This document shows positions 42,802 to 52,579 of a stretch of 64,000 nucleotides of DNA, one piece after another. This DNA comes from Akkermansia sp. (GTDB lineage: Bacteria > Verrucomicrobiota > Verrucomicrobiia > Verrucomicrobiales > Akkermansiaceae). A model generated the notes under the pieces. That model was not told the origin of the DNA and made no database searches. It saw only the letters and a list, made by a program, of their open reading frames with translations. Both the position numbers and the translations under genes were made by a program. Location of the stretch: positions 18,477 through 82,476 of the forward strand of contig JAFQEY010000035.1 in assembly GCA_017398765.1 (NCBI GenBank), written 5' to 3'. How positions within the stretch are numbered: position 1 is the stretch's first letter; each line of letters starts with the position of its first letter.

Positions 42802-45519
42802 ATGGACACAAAACGCACATTTACCACCGGGCACGGAACTGAGGGGCACTATTACTCTCTGCCGGCACTGGCAGAGGCGGGGTATCCCGGCATCAGCCGC
42901 ATGCCGGTTTCTCTCCGCATTGTACTGGAAAGCCTGCTGCGCAACTGTGACGGGCTCAAGGTCACAGAAAAAGATGTCACTAATCTGGCAGGCTGGAATG
43001 CCCAAAACCCCGGCAATTATGAGATACCCTTCACCGTGGCTCGCATCATCCTGCAGGATTTGACGGGCGTTCCCCTGCTGGTGGATTTGGCAGCCATGCG
43101 TTCCGCCGTTCAGGATTTGGGTGCCGACCCCAACAAAATGGAACCGCTGGTGCCCGTGGATTTGGTGGTTGACCACTCCGTGCAGGTGGACTGGTCCGGG
43201 TTCCCGGAAGCCTACCAGAAGAATCTCACGCGCGAGTTTGAGCGCAACACGGAGCGCTACGAGTTCCTGAAATGGGGCCAGCAAGCCTTCAAGACCTTCT
43301 CCGTGGTTCCGCCCAGCACCGGTATTGTCCACCAGGTGAATCTGGAATATCTGGCACGCGGTGTCATGGAGAAAGACGGCGTTTACTACCCGGACACTCT
43401 GGTGGGCACCGACTCCCACACCACCATGATTAACGGTCTGGGCATCGTGGCCTGGGGCGTAGGCGGCATTGAGGCAGAGGCCGGCATGCTCGGCCAGCCT
43501 GTCACCTTCCTGGTGCCGGAGGTCGTGGGTGTCCACCTGAGCGGCAAACTGCGAGAGGGTGTCACCGCTACCGATTTGGCCCTGCACGTCACCCAGATGC
43601 TGCGCAAGCAGGGCGTGGTGGGCAAGTTCGTGGAATTCTTCGGTGAAGGTGCAGCCAGCCTTTCCCTGCCCGACCGCTCCACCGTGGCCAACATGGCTCC
43701 GGAATACGGTGCTACCATGGGCTTCTTCCCCTTCGATGAAACCTCTGCCGCCTACCTGCGCACCACCGGCCGCAGCGAGGAACACGCCGCCACCTGCGAG
43801 TCCTACCTGCGTGCTCAGGGGCTCTTCGGCATGCCGAAAAAAGGCGATATTGACTACACCATCGAGCTGGAGCTCGACCTCTCCACCATCGAGCCTGCCG
43901 TGGCAGGCCCCAAGCGTCCGCAGGATCGCATCCCGCTGGCCACGCTCAAGGAGAGCTTTGGCAGCATCTGCCGCGACACCTACGGAGCGGAGCAGAACAC
44001 CACACCCGTTCCCGTCACCATGAAGGGAGATGCCGGCAACCCCGATGCCGACACCACGCATGATGTGGAGCTGAAGGACGGCTCCATCCTGGTGGCGGCC
44101 ATCACCAGCTGCACCAACACCAGCAACGACGGGCTCATGCTTGCCGCCGGGCTGCTGGCCAAGAAAGCCGCCGCGCTCGGACTGAAAGTTCCGGCCTACG
44201 TCAAGACCAGCATCGCCCCGGGCTCCCGCATTGCCGCCCGATATTTCTCCAACAACGGGCTCACGGAAGCGCTGGACAGCATCGGCTTCTCCATCGTGGG
44301 TTACGGCTGCACCACCTGCATCGGCAATTCCGGCCCCATCAACACCGCCATTGAGGAAGCAGTGGTGAAGCACAACCTCGTCTCCTGCTCCGTCCTCTCC
44401 GGCAACCGCAACTTTGAGGCCCGCATTCACTCCCACGTCAAGGCAAACTTCCTCATGTCGCCCCCGCTGGTCATCGCCTTTGCCCTCGCCGGACGCGTGG
44501 ACATCGATATGGACAGCGAGCCGCTGGGCACGGCTACGGACGGCACCCCGGTCTACCTGCGCGACATCTGGCCCACGGGCGAGGAAATTGCCGCAGCTCA
44601 GGCCCGCGCCGCCACCCCGGAGGACTATGCCGCCTGCTACGCCGGACACGTGCCGGAATGGGACGGCGTGAAAGCCCCCACCGGCGCCACCTTCAGCTGG
44701 AACCCGGAATCCACCTACATCCACCGCCCGCCCTTCTTCGACGGTTTCACCGGCACCCGGGGCGATATCACCGACATCACCGATGCCCGGCCGCTGGGTA
44801 TCTTTGGTGACTGCGTGACCACGGATCACATCTCCCCCGCCGGAGCCATCAAACCCACCGGTCCGGCCGGCACATTCCTGGCCGCCAACGGTGTGCAGCG
44901 TCGTGATTTCAACACCTTCGGCTCCCGCCGCGGCAACGACCTCGTGATGGCGCGCGGCACCTTTGCCAACGTGCGCATCAAGAACCTGCTCACGGAAGGA
45001 GTGGAAGGCGGTTACACGCTCTACTTCGGCAATGCTGAGGTCAGCGCTCCGGATGCGGACATCTGCGCCCCCTGCGGCAAGCCCACCTTCATCTACGATG
45101 CAGGTATGGCCTACCGCGCCACCGGGATTCCCACCATCATCATCGGCGGTGAGGACTACGGCATGGGCTCCAGCCGCGACTGGGCCGCCAAGGGCACAAA
45201 CCTGCTGGGCGTGCGTGCCGTCGTCACCAAGAGCTTTGAACGCATCCACCGCAGCAACCTCATCGGCATGGGCGTGCTGCCCCTCAACTTTGCCAATCCC
45301 GCAGACTACGACCGCGTGAAGGGGCTCAAGGATGTGACCTTCTCCATCACCGGGCTGAGCAACGACATGGCTCCGCGCAGTGCCGCCACCCTCGTGGTGA
45401 AGCCCGCCGGAGAAGAGGCCTTCGAGCTGCCGCTCATCGTGCGCATCGATACGCCCATCGAGAAGGAATATTTCCGCGCCGGGGGCATCCTGCAGTACGT
45501 GCTGACCAACTATTGCTGA
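42802..45519 (+). CDS. acnA: Aconitate hydratase A
   Basis: 905 aa, standard length for the AcnA/IRP-type aconitase that isomerises citrate to isocitrate in the TCA cycle. The three 4Fe-4S ligands are in place: C437 in ITSCTNTSN, and C503 and C506 in [26 protein letters not shown] and the C-terminal swivel domain segment [16 protein letters not shown] with [15 protein letters not shown] are also diagnostic. It has its own promoter; the flavin-reductase-like gene follows 9 bp later and is probably cotranscribed. Confidence 0.97.
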   Translation: MDTKRTFTTGHGTEGHYYSLPALAEAGYPGISRMPVSLRIVLESLLRNCDGLKVTEKDVTNLAGWNAQNPGNYEIPFTVARIILQDLTGVPLLVDLAAMRSAVQDLGADPNKMEPLVPVDLVVDHSVQVDWSGFPEAYQKNLTREFERNTERYEFLKWGQQAFKTFSVVPPSTGIVHQVNLEYLARGVMEKDGVYYPDTLVGTDSHTTMINGLGIVAWGVGGIEAEAGMLGQPVTFLVPEVVGVHLSGKLREGVTATDLALHVTQMLRKQGVVGKFVEFFGEGAASLSLPDRSTVANMAPEYGATMGFFPFDETSAAYLRTTGRSEEHAATCESYLRAQGLFGMPKKGDIDYTIELELDLSTIEPAVAGPKRPQDRIPLATLKESFGSICRDTYGAEQNTTPVPVTMKGDAGNPDADTTHDVELKDGSILVAAITSCTNTSNDGLMLAAGLLAKKAAALGLKVPAYVKTSIAPGSRIAARYFSNNGLTEALDSIGFSIVGYGCTTCIGNSGPINTAIEEAVVKHNLVSCSVLSGNRNFEARIHSHVKANFLMSPPLVIAFALAGRVDIDMDSEPLGTATDGTPVYLRDIWPTGEEIAAAQARAATPEDYAACYAGHVPEWDGVKAPTGATFSWNPESTYIHRPPFFDGFTGTRGDITDITDARPLGIFGDCVTTDHISPAGAIKPTGPAGTFLAANGVQRRDFNTFGSRRGNDLVMARGTFANVRIKNLLTEGVEGGYTLYFGNAEVSAPDADICAPCGKPTFIYDAGMAYRATGIPTIIIGGEDYGMGSSRDWAAKGTNLLGVRAVVTKSFERIHRSNLIGMGVLPLNFANPADYDRVKGLKDVTFSITGLSNDMAPRSAATLVVKPAGEEAFELPLIVRIDTPIEKEYFRAGGILQYVLTNYC

Positions 45520-45528
45520 TATCGCGCC

Positions 45529-46038
45529 ATGAAAAGCATCGACATCAACACGCTGGACATCTCTGCCCCGAAACTCATCGGAAAGCAGTGGATGCTCATC
45601 ACCGCCGGCACGCCGGACAAGTTCAACACCATGACAGCCAGCTGGGGCGGCATCGGCTTCCTCTGGAACCGCCCGGTGGCCTACGTATTCGTGCGCACCA
45701 ACCGCCACACAGCAGGATTCATGAACGAGCAGAAGAAATTCACCCTCTCCTTCATGCCGGAGAGCTACCGCCAGGATTTAATCTACTGCGGTCGCAACTC
45801 CGGGCGGGACGTGGACAAGATGGCTAACACCTCGCTCAAGCCCATGACCACCGCCGCCGGCAACGTGGCCTTTGAGGATGCAGAACTGGTGCTGGAATGC
45901 CGCACCATGTTCCAAACCACGCTGAAAGAAGCAGACTTTCTCGATTTCTCCGAAGTCGCGCCCCAGTGGTACGATGAGAACAACCCCATGCACGTCCTCT
46001 ACATCGCAGAGATTGCCGATACACTCGTGCAGGATTAA
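45529..46038 (+). CDS. Flavin reductase-like (FMN-binding split barrel) protein
   Basis: 169 aa. The N-terminal part KQWMLITAGTPDKFNTMTAS followed by WGGIGFLWNRPVAYVFVRTN is typical of the flavin reductase-like domain family that binds FMN and often acts with an electron-transfer or oxygenase partner. The later CGRNSGRDVDKMA is also seen in the family. No signal peptide; cytoplasmic. It follows acnA by 9 bp and is followed by a terminator. The physiological substrate is unknown; the link with aconitase may be only cotranscription. Confidence 0.8.
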   Translation: MKSIDINTLDISAPKLIGKQWMLITAGTPDKFNTMTASWGGIGFLWNRPVAYVFVRTNRHTAGFMNEQKKFTLSFMPESYRQDLIYCGRNSGRDVDKMANTSLKPMTTAAGNVAFEDAELVLECRTMFQTTLKEADFLDFSEVAPQWYDENNPMHVLYIAEIADTLVQD

Positions 46039-46068
46039 GTGCCGGCTGTAGTCTCCCCTCCCCCCCTC

Positions 46069-46095
46069 GCCCCGGTCCATCCACCGGGGCTTTTT
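46069..46095 (+). terminator. Terminator of the acnA unit
   Basis: 8-bp stem GCCCCGGT/ACCGGGGC, 6-nt loop, then TTTTT. Confidence 0.85.
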
Positions 46096-46186
46096 CGTAT
46101 TCAGGGTTCAGCCGGGCTCCGCCCATTGATAAGTAAAGCCCACGCCTCATATACCCGGAATACCGCCGAGCAGGCACCCCTCCCGC

Positions 46187-46226
46187 AAAAAAAATCCCCG
46201 GCAGGAATTGATAACTGCCGGGGATT
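46187..46226 (-). terminator. Terminator of the acyl-ACP-synthetase-like gene
   Basis: 12-bp stem AATCCCCGGCAG/CTGCCGGGGATT with a 10-nt loop; on the minus strand it runs into TTTTTTTT. Confidence 0.88.
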
Positions 46227-46251
46227 ATAAAAGATAAGACCCTTATGAGGT

Positions 46252-48450
46252 TCAGGCTTCGTTTTGGAGAGCTTCCTCCGCCAACATGCGGCAGGAACGC
46301 AAATCCAGCTTACCTGTGGGCAAGGTGGGAATGGATTCCACGGGAACCACATACTTGGGAGCCCAGAGATTCGGGATATTGTGAGAGGCCAATGCCGTGC
46401 GGATTTCAGCCAGAATGGTCTTTTCCTCGGATGAACGCTGGTGCTGAGGCAGCGCAGAAAGCAGGACCAGAGCTTCGCCCTTCTGTTCATCCGCAATGCC
46501 GGTCACGGCAATCTGCACACCGCCTTCCGCCGTGGGATCCACTTGCAGAGCCTCGCAGATAGCCTGCTCAACCCCCTCATGAGGCACCATCTCACCCCCC
46601 ACCTTGGAGAAGCGGGAAAGACGGCCACCCAGCGTGATAAAACCGTTCAGGTCTACGGAGCCGATATCGCCGGTCTTGAACCAACCATCGCGGAATAGCT
46701 CAGGGTTCATATCCTCCTTACCCACATAGCCATTGAAAATGTTGGCACCCTTGAGCCAAATCATACCGCGCTCGGAAAGCGGAATTTCGCGGGTATCATC
46801 ATCCAAATCCGTCACCCGCACGGCAATACCGGGCAGAGGCGCACCGATACTGCGTTTCACGGTACCGGGCACATAGAACGCAGAGCCGGGAACCGCCGGC
46901 GCATCCGCTATATTCACAGAGCACACGGGAGCCGCCTCAGTAAGGCCGTACCCCTCCAGCAGTTCCACTCCACAGCGTTCCTTGAACTCACGCTCTAAAT
47001 CCGGCTGCAGCTTCTCTGCACCCACAATAAAGTTGCGAACGCTGCGGAATGTAGCATCCTTGGCGCGGCGCAGCATGGCGCGGGCAAAAGTGGGCGTGGA
47101 GCAAACGAGCGTGATACCGTATTTCTCTATCAGCTCACACAGGCTGCGGGCATCCGTCGGGTTGGGATAGGATACCACAGGATAGCCGGTCAGCAGCGGC
47201 AGGAACATGGTCACCGTCACTCCAAAGCTGTGGAAGATGGGCAGACTGCCCAGGAAAACCTCATTCTGTAAATCCAGGCGGCTGGCACACTGAGCCACGT
47301 TGGCCAGCACCATGCGGTGCGTGAGCACCACGCCTTTGGGTTCGCCGGAGGAACCGCTGGTAAAGAGCATCACGCACTCATCGTTGTTACGCCGGGCATC
47401 CGTATCAAAACGCTTGCAGAGGAAGTTAGCGGGAGCCAGCTTAGCCATCAGCACATTGGCGATCAGCTTCTTCTTATCCAGCCCTCCCAGCAAATCTTCC
47501 ACATAGATACACTGCTCATCCGGCGGCCAGGGGAACGCATCCAGCTTCTGGCGGAACTTACGGGCTGTGATAAAGGTCTTGAGCTCTGCCTGGCGCACGG
47601 TGCTTTCAAAAGCAGCCTTGGAGGATGCATAGTTGATAAGTACAGGCGTAACCCCGGCCAACAGGCAGGACAGCGTGCCGATGACCCCGCCCGCCCCGGG
47701 AGGAAGAATGACGCCTATGCGAGCCTCCTGACGCTTCTTCAGCATGGGCGCAACAGTCATCGCCACACCCAATGCCTTGAAGAACGGAAGCTCAGAGCCG
47801 GTCATGCCGTCTATCACCTTCACTTTCGAGTTAGCGCGCAAGCTCTTCACCACAGCGGTGGTCACAGAGCCGCACAGCTGCGGACAAGCGGCAAACATCT
47901 CCGCCCCTTTATTCATCCACGCAGAAAGTACCCGTTCCCCGGTCCGCGGGCCGGGATGCAGCTGCGGCATGATACACATCTCCTCCCGGCAGGGCTGTGC
48001 GTTATCATCCCGGAACAAGCCATTCAGGCTATCCGTGTAATACCCCAGAAAAACAGGAATGGGGGAAATATGCAGACTGCCCAAAGCAGAGAGGAAAGGA
48101 GAGGGCACATCTGCCAGCGTACCGCGCACCTTGGCAATCTGCCCCGGCAGGAACACCACGCTCTTGCCCGTGGCCATGCGGTCTAATATCTGCTCACGCA
48201 CCCGGCGGGAAGTTGTCTTGCGGAAATCAAAATACTCAATATCCACTTTCTTCTTCTGCAAGTACTCCATCACCTCAGGAGACGGGGGAAAGGTTGGGTC
48301 AACCAAATAACACACCTGATCATTAAGTAGATGGTGCAGTGCCTTTCCGGCTGCAACACTCAAGCGGTTGACCATGTACAGCGCCGGGCTTTTCACATTT
48401 TCCTGTCCGCTGACATTCAGCGGGTTATTCAACACGGGAAGAATTGCCAT
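46252..48450 (-). CDS. AMP-binding acyl-ACP/CoA synthetase-like protein with degenerate N-terminal domain
   Basis: 732 aa. The C-terminal part (about 230-720) is an AMP-forming adenylate ligase with P-loop MLFTSGSSGEPKGVVLTH, the GYGLTEAAPV motif, GWFKTGDIG and a C-terminal LPTGKLDLR. The first 200 residues occupy the place of the PlsC acyltransferase domain in Aas (2-acyl-glycerophosphoethanolamine acyltransferase/acyl-ACP synthetase, about 720 aa), but I find no HX4D catalytic motif there. It probably activates fatty acids for phospholipid repair or recycling; whether it can also transfer the acyl group is doubtful. Confidence 0.75.
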   Translation of the reverse strand: MAILPVLNNPLNVSGQENVKSPALYMVNRLSVAAGKALHHLLNDQVCYLVDPTFPPSPEVMEYLQKKKVDIEYFDFRKTTSRRVREQILDRMATGKSVVFLPGQIAKVRGTLADVPSPFLSALGSLHISPIPVFLGYYTDSLNGLFRDDNAQPCREEMCIMPQLHPGPRTGERVLSAWMNKGAEMFAACPQLCGSVTTAVVKSLRANSKVKVIDGMTGSELPFFKALGVAMTVAPMLKKRQEARIGVILPPGAGGVIGTLSCLLAGVTPVLINYASSKAAFESTVRQAELKTFITARKFRQKLDAFPWPPDEQCIYVEDLLGGLDKKKLIANVLMAKLAPANFLCKRFDTDARRNNDECVMLFTSGSSGEPKGVVLTHRMVLANVAQCASRLDLQNEVFLGSLPIFHSFGVTVTMFLPLLTGYPVVSYPNPTDARSLCELIEKYGITLVCSTPTFARAMLRRAKDATFRSVRNFIVGAEKLQPDLEREFKERCGVELLEGYGLTEAAPVCSVNIADAPAVPGSAFYVPGTVKRSIGAPLPGIAVRVTDLDDDTREIPLSERGMIWLKGANIFNGYVGKEDMNPELFRDGWFKTGDIGSVDLNGFITLGGRLSRFSKVGGEMVPHEGVEQAICEALQVDPTAEGGVQIAVTGIADEQKGEALVLLSALPQHQRSSEEKTILAEIRTALASHNIPNLWAPKYVVPVESIPTLPTGKLDLRSCRMLAEEALQNEA

Positions 48451-48488
48451 ATAAAATGAGTTGAAGTTGTTCTGTGCTCAGGGTTACA

Positions 48489-48524
48489 GAAAAGGCCACC
48501 CGCTCACCAATCAGCGGGTGGCCT
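48489..48524 (-). terminator. Terminator of the outer-membrane protein gene
   Basis: Perfect 12-bp stem AGGCCACCCGCT/AGCGGGTGGCCT, 8-nt loop; on the minus strand followed by TTTTCTGT. A short T-run also lies on the plus side. Confidence 0.82.
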
Positions 48525-48595
48525 CTTTTACCCGCAGGTATATTTTAGCATATAACCTGCCGTTTTCCAGTAAATTCTTACTGTCGATTCAAGTT

Positions 48596-49618
48596 TTAGA
48601 AGGTGTAGGTCAGAGACACGCTGCCCACCACACCGAATTCCTGGAAGGGAACCATGGAGGAATTCTCCGTATACGCCTTGAACTCAGATGCCTGGTTAGC
48701 TTTCAGACCACCTTCCCCGAGCCAGTTGAAGCTCACACCGGGGGTAAGAATAAGGTTCTTCTTGATGAACCAGGGCGTAGAGAACTTAATCCAGAAAGCC
48801 TGAGTACCGTTGTCGCAGGCGTTGTAGCGACCGTCAAAGTAATCTGCCGTGGCACTCATGGCAAACTCCAGCACGCCGGCCACCTTTACATCCTCAGGAG
48901 TACCGACGATGGGGGCCTTAAGCCGCACATAGGGCTCAAACCACCAACCACGAATACCCTGGAAACTCAGGCTCGTGGTCACACCCATGGAAATCCACTT
49001 GGCAGGGGTCCACTCCGGCGCAACGAAAACCTCATTGATGCAGGAAGCTCCCTGATCACGGTAGTGCTTAGCCATCACACCAAGCAGACCACCGTGCACA
49101 AATTTATGACCGAACGCCACATTCCACTTCTCCTGCGTGTATTTGAAATCACTCACGATGGCGAATTCGTTCTCGATGTTGGCCTGCTTGATTTTGCGGG
49201 CATTCTGGCTGACAATCTGATCCTTCACTGCCTGCGGCATATTCATCACCGCGCTAAGCGGCATATTCAGCTTCTGGGCGGCTCCGGCCAGAATATGATT
49301 CGGACCTACGTTCGGGTTACCATACAGCGTGTGACCGGAGGTCGGTGCCTGATAGGCAATCGTGTTATTGAACGTCCAGCCACCCTCACGCCCGAAATCA
49401 TAGCTGGTTTTCAGCGCAGAAAACAGTACGCTGTCGCCCTGCGCCACGGAGTGTGACACCACGTAACCGCGACCGGTGTAGTTCGTGGCATAGCCACCGG
49501 TCAGTGAACCGGAAAGGCGCTTGAAGTCCGGAGCCTGCTCAAGAGTAACAGCGGGAGTTCCGGCAAGGGCGGTCGTGCTCAGCAGAGCAGCGGCAATCAG
49601 TGTATAGCTAAGTTTCAT
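48596..49618 (-). CDS. Outer-membrane beta-barrel protein
   Basis: 340 aa. Signal peptide MKLSYTLIAAALLSTTALAG, then alternating amphipathic strands separated by turns (GSLTGGYATNYTGRGYVV, KWNVAFGHKFVHGGLLGVM, GWWFEPYVRLKAPIVG) and a C-terminal strand ending in Phe (VVGSVSLTYTF), the usual signal for BAM-mediated insertion. The substrate or role is unknown. It has a strong promoter with a consensus -35 box and a set of upstream TGACAAAA repeats, which suggests high and regulated expression. Confidence 0.75.
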   Translation of the reverse strand: MKLSYTLIAAALLSTTALAGTPAVTLEQAPDFKRLSGSLTGGYATNYTGRGYVVSHSVAQGDSVLFSALKTSYDFGREGGWTFNNTIAYQAPTSGHTLYGNPNVGPNHILAGAAQKLNMPLSAVMNMPQAVKDQIVSQNARKIKQANIENEFAIVSDFKYTQEKWNVAFGHKFVHGGLLGVMAKHYRDQGASCINEVFVAPEWTPAKWISMGVTTSLSFQGIRGWWFEPYVRLKAPIVGTPEDVKVAGVLEFAMSATADYFDGRYNACDNGTQAFWIKFSTPWFIKKNLILTPGVSFNWLGEGGLKANQASEFKAYTENSSMVPFQEFGVVGSVSLTYTF

Positions 49619-49687
49619 GTGTTATACGTTTTTTTCGGTTGAAGAGATTCGAACCTTCCTTTCTTCAGTCGGTCGTTCTCCGCGCTC

Positions 49688-49716
49688 AGATTAGCCGCTC
49701 TAACTGATTTTGTCAA
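49688..49716 (-). promoter_or_regulatory. Promoter of the outer-membrane protein gene
   Basis: On the minus strand consensus TTGACA (49716-49711), 17-nt spacer, TAATCT (49693-49688). The leader to the ATG at 49618 is about 60 nt. Confidence 0.8.
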
Positions 49717-49819
49717 GAAAATATGCTAGAGTATAGTCTATTTGTCATAAATTTTGTCATTTTTCCTTGTTTGGGAATTTTTGGTGTTTATTTTGTCATT
49801 TTCACCTCATTTTTTGTCA
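49708..49819 (-). repeat. Five TGACAAA(A) direct repeats upstream of the outer-membrane protein gene
   Basis: TTTTGTCA (minus strand TGACAAAA) occurs at 49708-49715, 49752-49759, 49791-49798 and 49812-49819, and the 7-nt core TTTGTCA at 49741-49747. Spacings of about 33, 11, 39 and 21 nt are near multiples of a helical turn. The first copy overlaps the -35 box. Confidence 0.5.
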
Positions 49820-50315
49820 TTTCTGCATTTTTTCACGCCTCATCCCCCCCTCTATAAGTGGGAATCTGCCGCCAGAGGTATCCGTAAAATAAGAGAAAAG
49901 GGTGAAACCTGCCTACTCCTTTGCCTGAATCTTAACCATTCATCAACTCTCCCACCTCTATCAAACCTGCCCGGCTGGCTGTTTACCTGCCGGTGGAGGG
50001 GGACTCCCGCACCAATACAAAACCAACCCGGTATAAAGGAAGTCACCCCGGAGCCGAAGCCCCGGGGTGCCCAACTACCCTATGAATCGGACCCTTTCGA
50101 GCCCGGGAACCTGTTTTGACGTCCGGTCCCGTAGACGTGGGCAGTATAACGCATCTATACGTTTTCGTCAAGTCAAAAAACAATTTTTTATCCGAAAAAC
50201 AATTACCCAACAGAAAAGAAACAAACGTAGCACACTGTGCGTAAATGAGTTTTAGTACATTTCACATTCTATACGTTTGCGTGTCAAAGGAGGGGGGCAC
50301 CCCGGCAGAGGATGA
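49820..50315. other. Gene-free intergenic stretch
   Basis: No supported ORF. Contains a CACCCCGG/CCGGGGTG hairpin (50044-50069) and the motif CTATACGTTT(T/G)CG twice (about 50153 and 50268). A known RNA family was looked for (RNase P, SRP, 6S) without a match. Confidence 0.4.
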
Positions 50316-50343
50316 TTGACAAAATGAAACACTTCAGTAAAAT
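50316..50343 (+). promoter_or_regulatory. Promoter of the SDR-DUF2156-YkgJ operon
   Basis: Consensus TTGACA, 16-nt spacer, TAAAAT (50338-50343). Only 6 nt lie between the -10 box and the ATG at 50350, so transcription should start at or next to the start codon. Confidence 0.8.
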
Positions 50344-50349
50344 GGGCGC

Positions 50350-51060
50350 ATGCAGGAGTTTGCAGGCAAGGTAGCAGTGGTAACCGGCGGTGCGCAGGGA
50401 ATAGGCAGATGTATAGCAGAGATGTTTGCCGCCGCCGGGGCGGCGGTCTGCGTGTTTGATTTGAAACAGAACCCTTATTTTGTCGGCAATCTGGCAAGTG
50501 AAGAGGATTTACAGGCGTTCTGCCGCCGTGTAACGGCAGAATACGGGCGGGTGGATTACCTCATCAACAATGCGGCACCACTATTCAAAGGGCTACCGGA
50601 TTGCAGCTGGGAGGAATTCAACAACGCCCTGCAAGTGGGAGTAGCAGCCCCCTACATGCTGACAAAGCTGCTCCTGCCACACTTTGCCCCCGGTGCCGCC
50701 ATTGTCAATATCTCCTCCAGCCGAGACCGCATGAGCATGCCCGGCACAGAGTGTTACTCTGCCGCCAAGGGCGGTATAGCCGCGCTCACGCATGCTCTGG
50801 CAATATCTCTTGCCGGGCGGGTGCGGGTCAACTCCGTATCCCCGGGGTGGATTGAAACCCGGGGGATTGAATACAGCGGGCCGGATGCAGCGCAACACCC
50901 GACCGGGCGCGTGGGGAAACCGGAGGACATTGCACACATGGTGCTTTACCTCTGCTCCGCGCGGGCCGGCTTCATCACCGGAGAGAATATCTGTATCGAC
51001 GGCGGCATGACCCGACAAATGATTTACCACGGTGAGCACGGCTGGAATTTGATAGGTTGA
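50350..51060 (+). CDS. Short-chain dehydrogenase/reductase
   Basis: 236 aa classical SDR. The Rossmann nucleotide loop TGGAQGIG (about 13-20), NNAAP (about 74-78), catalytic Ser in NISSSRD and the YSAAK motif (Tyr/Lys) are all present, followed by the PGW segment. It oxidises or reduces an alcohol/carbonyl with NAD(P)H; the substrate cannot be inferred. First gene of a three-gene operon with the DUF2156 and YkgJ-like proteins. Confidence 0.9.
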   Translation: MQEFAGKVAVVTGGAQGIGRCIAEMFAAAGAAVCVFDLKQNPYFVGNLASEEDLQAFCRRVTAEYGRVDYLINNAAPLFKGLPDCSWEEFNNALQVGVAAPYMLTKLLLPHFAPGAAIVNISSSRDRMSMPGTECYSAAKGGIAALTHALAISLAGRVRVNSVSPGWIETRGIEYSGPDAAQHPTGRVGKPEDIAHMVLYLCSARAGFITGENICIDGGMTRQMIYHGEHGWNLIG

Positions 51061-51101
51061 CCCACTACTGCGTTCATGCTAAAATCAAGCCGCGTCAAGT
51101 C

Positions 51102-51995
51102 ATGAAAGCCGAACCGTTACCTTTTGCCCCCCCGCGCCTGAGCGATGCGCCGGCAGTGAGAGCACTCACATCTGCGGCCGTGGGGAGCGATCTCTCCTTT
51201 GCCAACCTCTACCTTTTGCAGAAGAAATATGCCACCACCATAGCGGCAGCGGGGGGATTTCTGTTCCGGCATTATGCAGGGAACGGTCGCCTGCAGGGCT
51301 ACGCCTTTCCCTGCGGAAGCGGCGACCGGGAAGCAGCTCTGCAACGTATTGAATCAGACGCTGCAGCCCGCAAACGTCCCCTTAAATTCTGCCTGCTGAC
51401 AGAGGCGGAGAAAGCCCGCCTGGAGCAACTGCGCCCGCAACAGTTCCGCTTTGATACCGACCCGGGTAATGCGGATTACCTGTATAACCGCCGTAATTTG
51501 GCAGAACTTCCCGGCACGGTCTACCACCGCAAGCGAAACCATATCTCGCGCTTTGAAAAGCTTTACCCCCGGTGGCACTTTGCCCCGCTCACCCCGGAAA
51601 ACGCGGGTGATGCGCTGCAAATCGCGCAAGGCTGGTTGGAAAACCGGAATGACGCTGCCCTGCTGCATGAGTTGCATGCCATCCGCCATGCGCTGGAGCA
51701 TCTGAACGCATTACAACTCTGCGGCGGTATCATTTACATAGAGCAGCTGCCCGTAGCCATGTCCGTCGTCTCGTACATCTCTCCTGCGGTGGCAGACGTG
51801 CATTATGAAAAATGCCTTCCGGCATTTCGGACAGCCTACCCGGTCATCAACCGCAACACAGCGCAGCACCTGCAATGTGAGCTTATCAACCGCGAGGAGG
51901 ACCTCAACCACCCCGGGTTACGCCGAGCCAAAGAATCTTACCACCCCACCCGAATTCTCCGAAAATACACAGCCTACCCCCTCTCTCCATGCTGA
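51102..51995 (+). CDS. DUF2156 (phosphatidylglycerol lysyltransferase C-terminal-like) protein
   Basis: 297 aa from the ATG at 51102; a TTG at 51057 would overlap the SDR stop. It shows the GNAT-like fold pattern of the DUF2156 family: SDLSFANLYLLQKKYATTIA near the start, then DYLYNRRNLAELPGTVYHRK and NHISRFEKLYPRWHFAPLTP, and near the end REEDLNHPGLRRAKESYHP. Members include the catalytic part of MprF-type aminoacyl-lipid synthases, but stand-alone soluble versions are mostly uncharacterised. Overlaps the following YkgJ-like gene by 7 nt. Confidence 0.8.
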   Translation: MKAEPLPFAPPRLSDAPAVRALTSAAVGSDLSFANLYLLQKKYATTIAAAGGFLFRHYAGNGRLQGYAFPCGSGDREAALQRIESDAAARKRPLKFCLLTEAEKARLEQLRPQQFRFDTDPGNADYLYNRRNLAELPGTVYHRKRNHISRFEKLYPRWHFAPLTPENAGDALQIAQGWLENRNDAALLHELHAIRHALEHLNALQLCGGIIYIEQLPVAMSVVSYISPAVADVHYEKCLPAFRTAYPVINRNTAQHLQCELINREEDLNHPGLRRAKESYHPTRILRKYTAYPLSPC

Positions 51996-52528
51996 CCCAC
52001 ATCTTTAGCTCCGCCGTTTGCGCGCACTGCCGTCTCTGTTGCAATTTCCGCCCGGCCTCTGCCTGGGAGACCCCCTTTCTGGAGGATTCTTTGTGTAACA
52101 AACTGAGCGCACGGGGCATACCGCTCCGCACCGGGGCTGACGGCTTCCGGAGCTTTGCCCTCACCTTCCATACGACTTCTCCGGAAGAAACGGCAAATTG
52201 CCCCATGCTTGACCCAACCGGCGGTTGCACCCTTCCGCGTGCGGAGCGCCCCTTTGAATGCCGCGTCTGGCCACTGCGGCTCATGTACACAGCCGATGGC
52301 GAGCTCAGTATCGGATACTACTCAGCGTGTCCGGCCCTGAGTGACACCACCACACGCGAACGACTTACTGCTTATGCAGCAGGAGAATTACTACCCGTTT
52401 TGCAGGATTATGCCCACCGCTTCCCGCAAAGCATACGTCCTTATAACCCCGCATATACCACCATCCTGACATTGCACAGCCGCCTCTCCTCCGCCGACTG
52501 CCTGCCCAGCGGAGAAAAGCCATTGTAA
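51989..52528 (+). CDS. YkgJ-family cysteine-cluster protein
   Basis: 179 aa. An N-terminal cluster CAHCRLCC and a later C-x-M-...-GGC with PFECRVWPLR match the Fe/Zn-chelating YkgJ family, proteins proposed to bind a metal or Fe-S centre. The ATG overlaps the end of the DUF2156 gene, so translation is coupled. The role is unknown; co-occurrence with an SDR and DUF2156 protein may point to a shared lipid or envelope modification (inference). Confidence 0.75.
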   Translation: MLTHIFSSAVCAHCRLCCNFRPASAWETPFLEDSLCNKLSARGIPLRTGADGFRSFALTFHTTSPEETANCPMLDPTGGCTLPRAERPFECRVWPLRLMYTADGELSIGYYSACPALSDTTTRERLTAYAAGELLPVLQDYAHRFPQSIRPYNPAYTTILTLHSRLSSADCLPSGEKPL

Positions 52529-52541
52529 ATCAAAGAACAAC

Positions 52542-52570
52542 TTGACAGAATACGGAGAATTCAGTATGCT
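52542..52570 (+). promoter_or_regulatory. Promoter of the AGCS symporter gene
   Basis: Consensus TTGACA (52542-52547), 17-nt spacer, TATGCT (52565-52570). 9 nt to the ATG. Confidence 0.8.
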
Positions 52571-52579
52571 TGCGTCTGC

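Noticed and set aside
42775..45708. A 977-codon open frame antisense to aconitase, and similar long antisense frames opposite nuoD-nuoN, galK, the symporter and purH
   Set aside because: They mirror genes with clear family motifs and arise from strong third-position GC bias; their translations are low-complexity His/Gly/Gln-rich with no domains.
49850..50110. Known structured RNA (RNase P, SRP, 6S or a riboswitch) upstream of the SDR gene
   Set aside because: A hairpin is present, but none of the conserved core motifs of those RNAs could be found on either strand.
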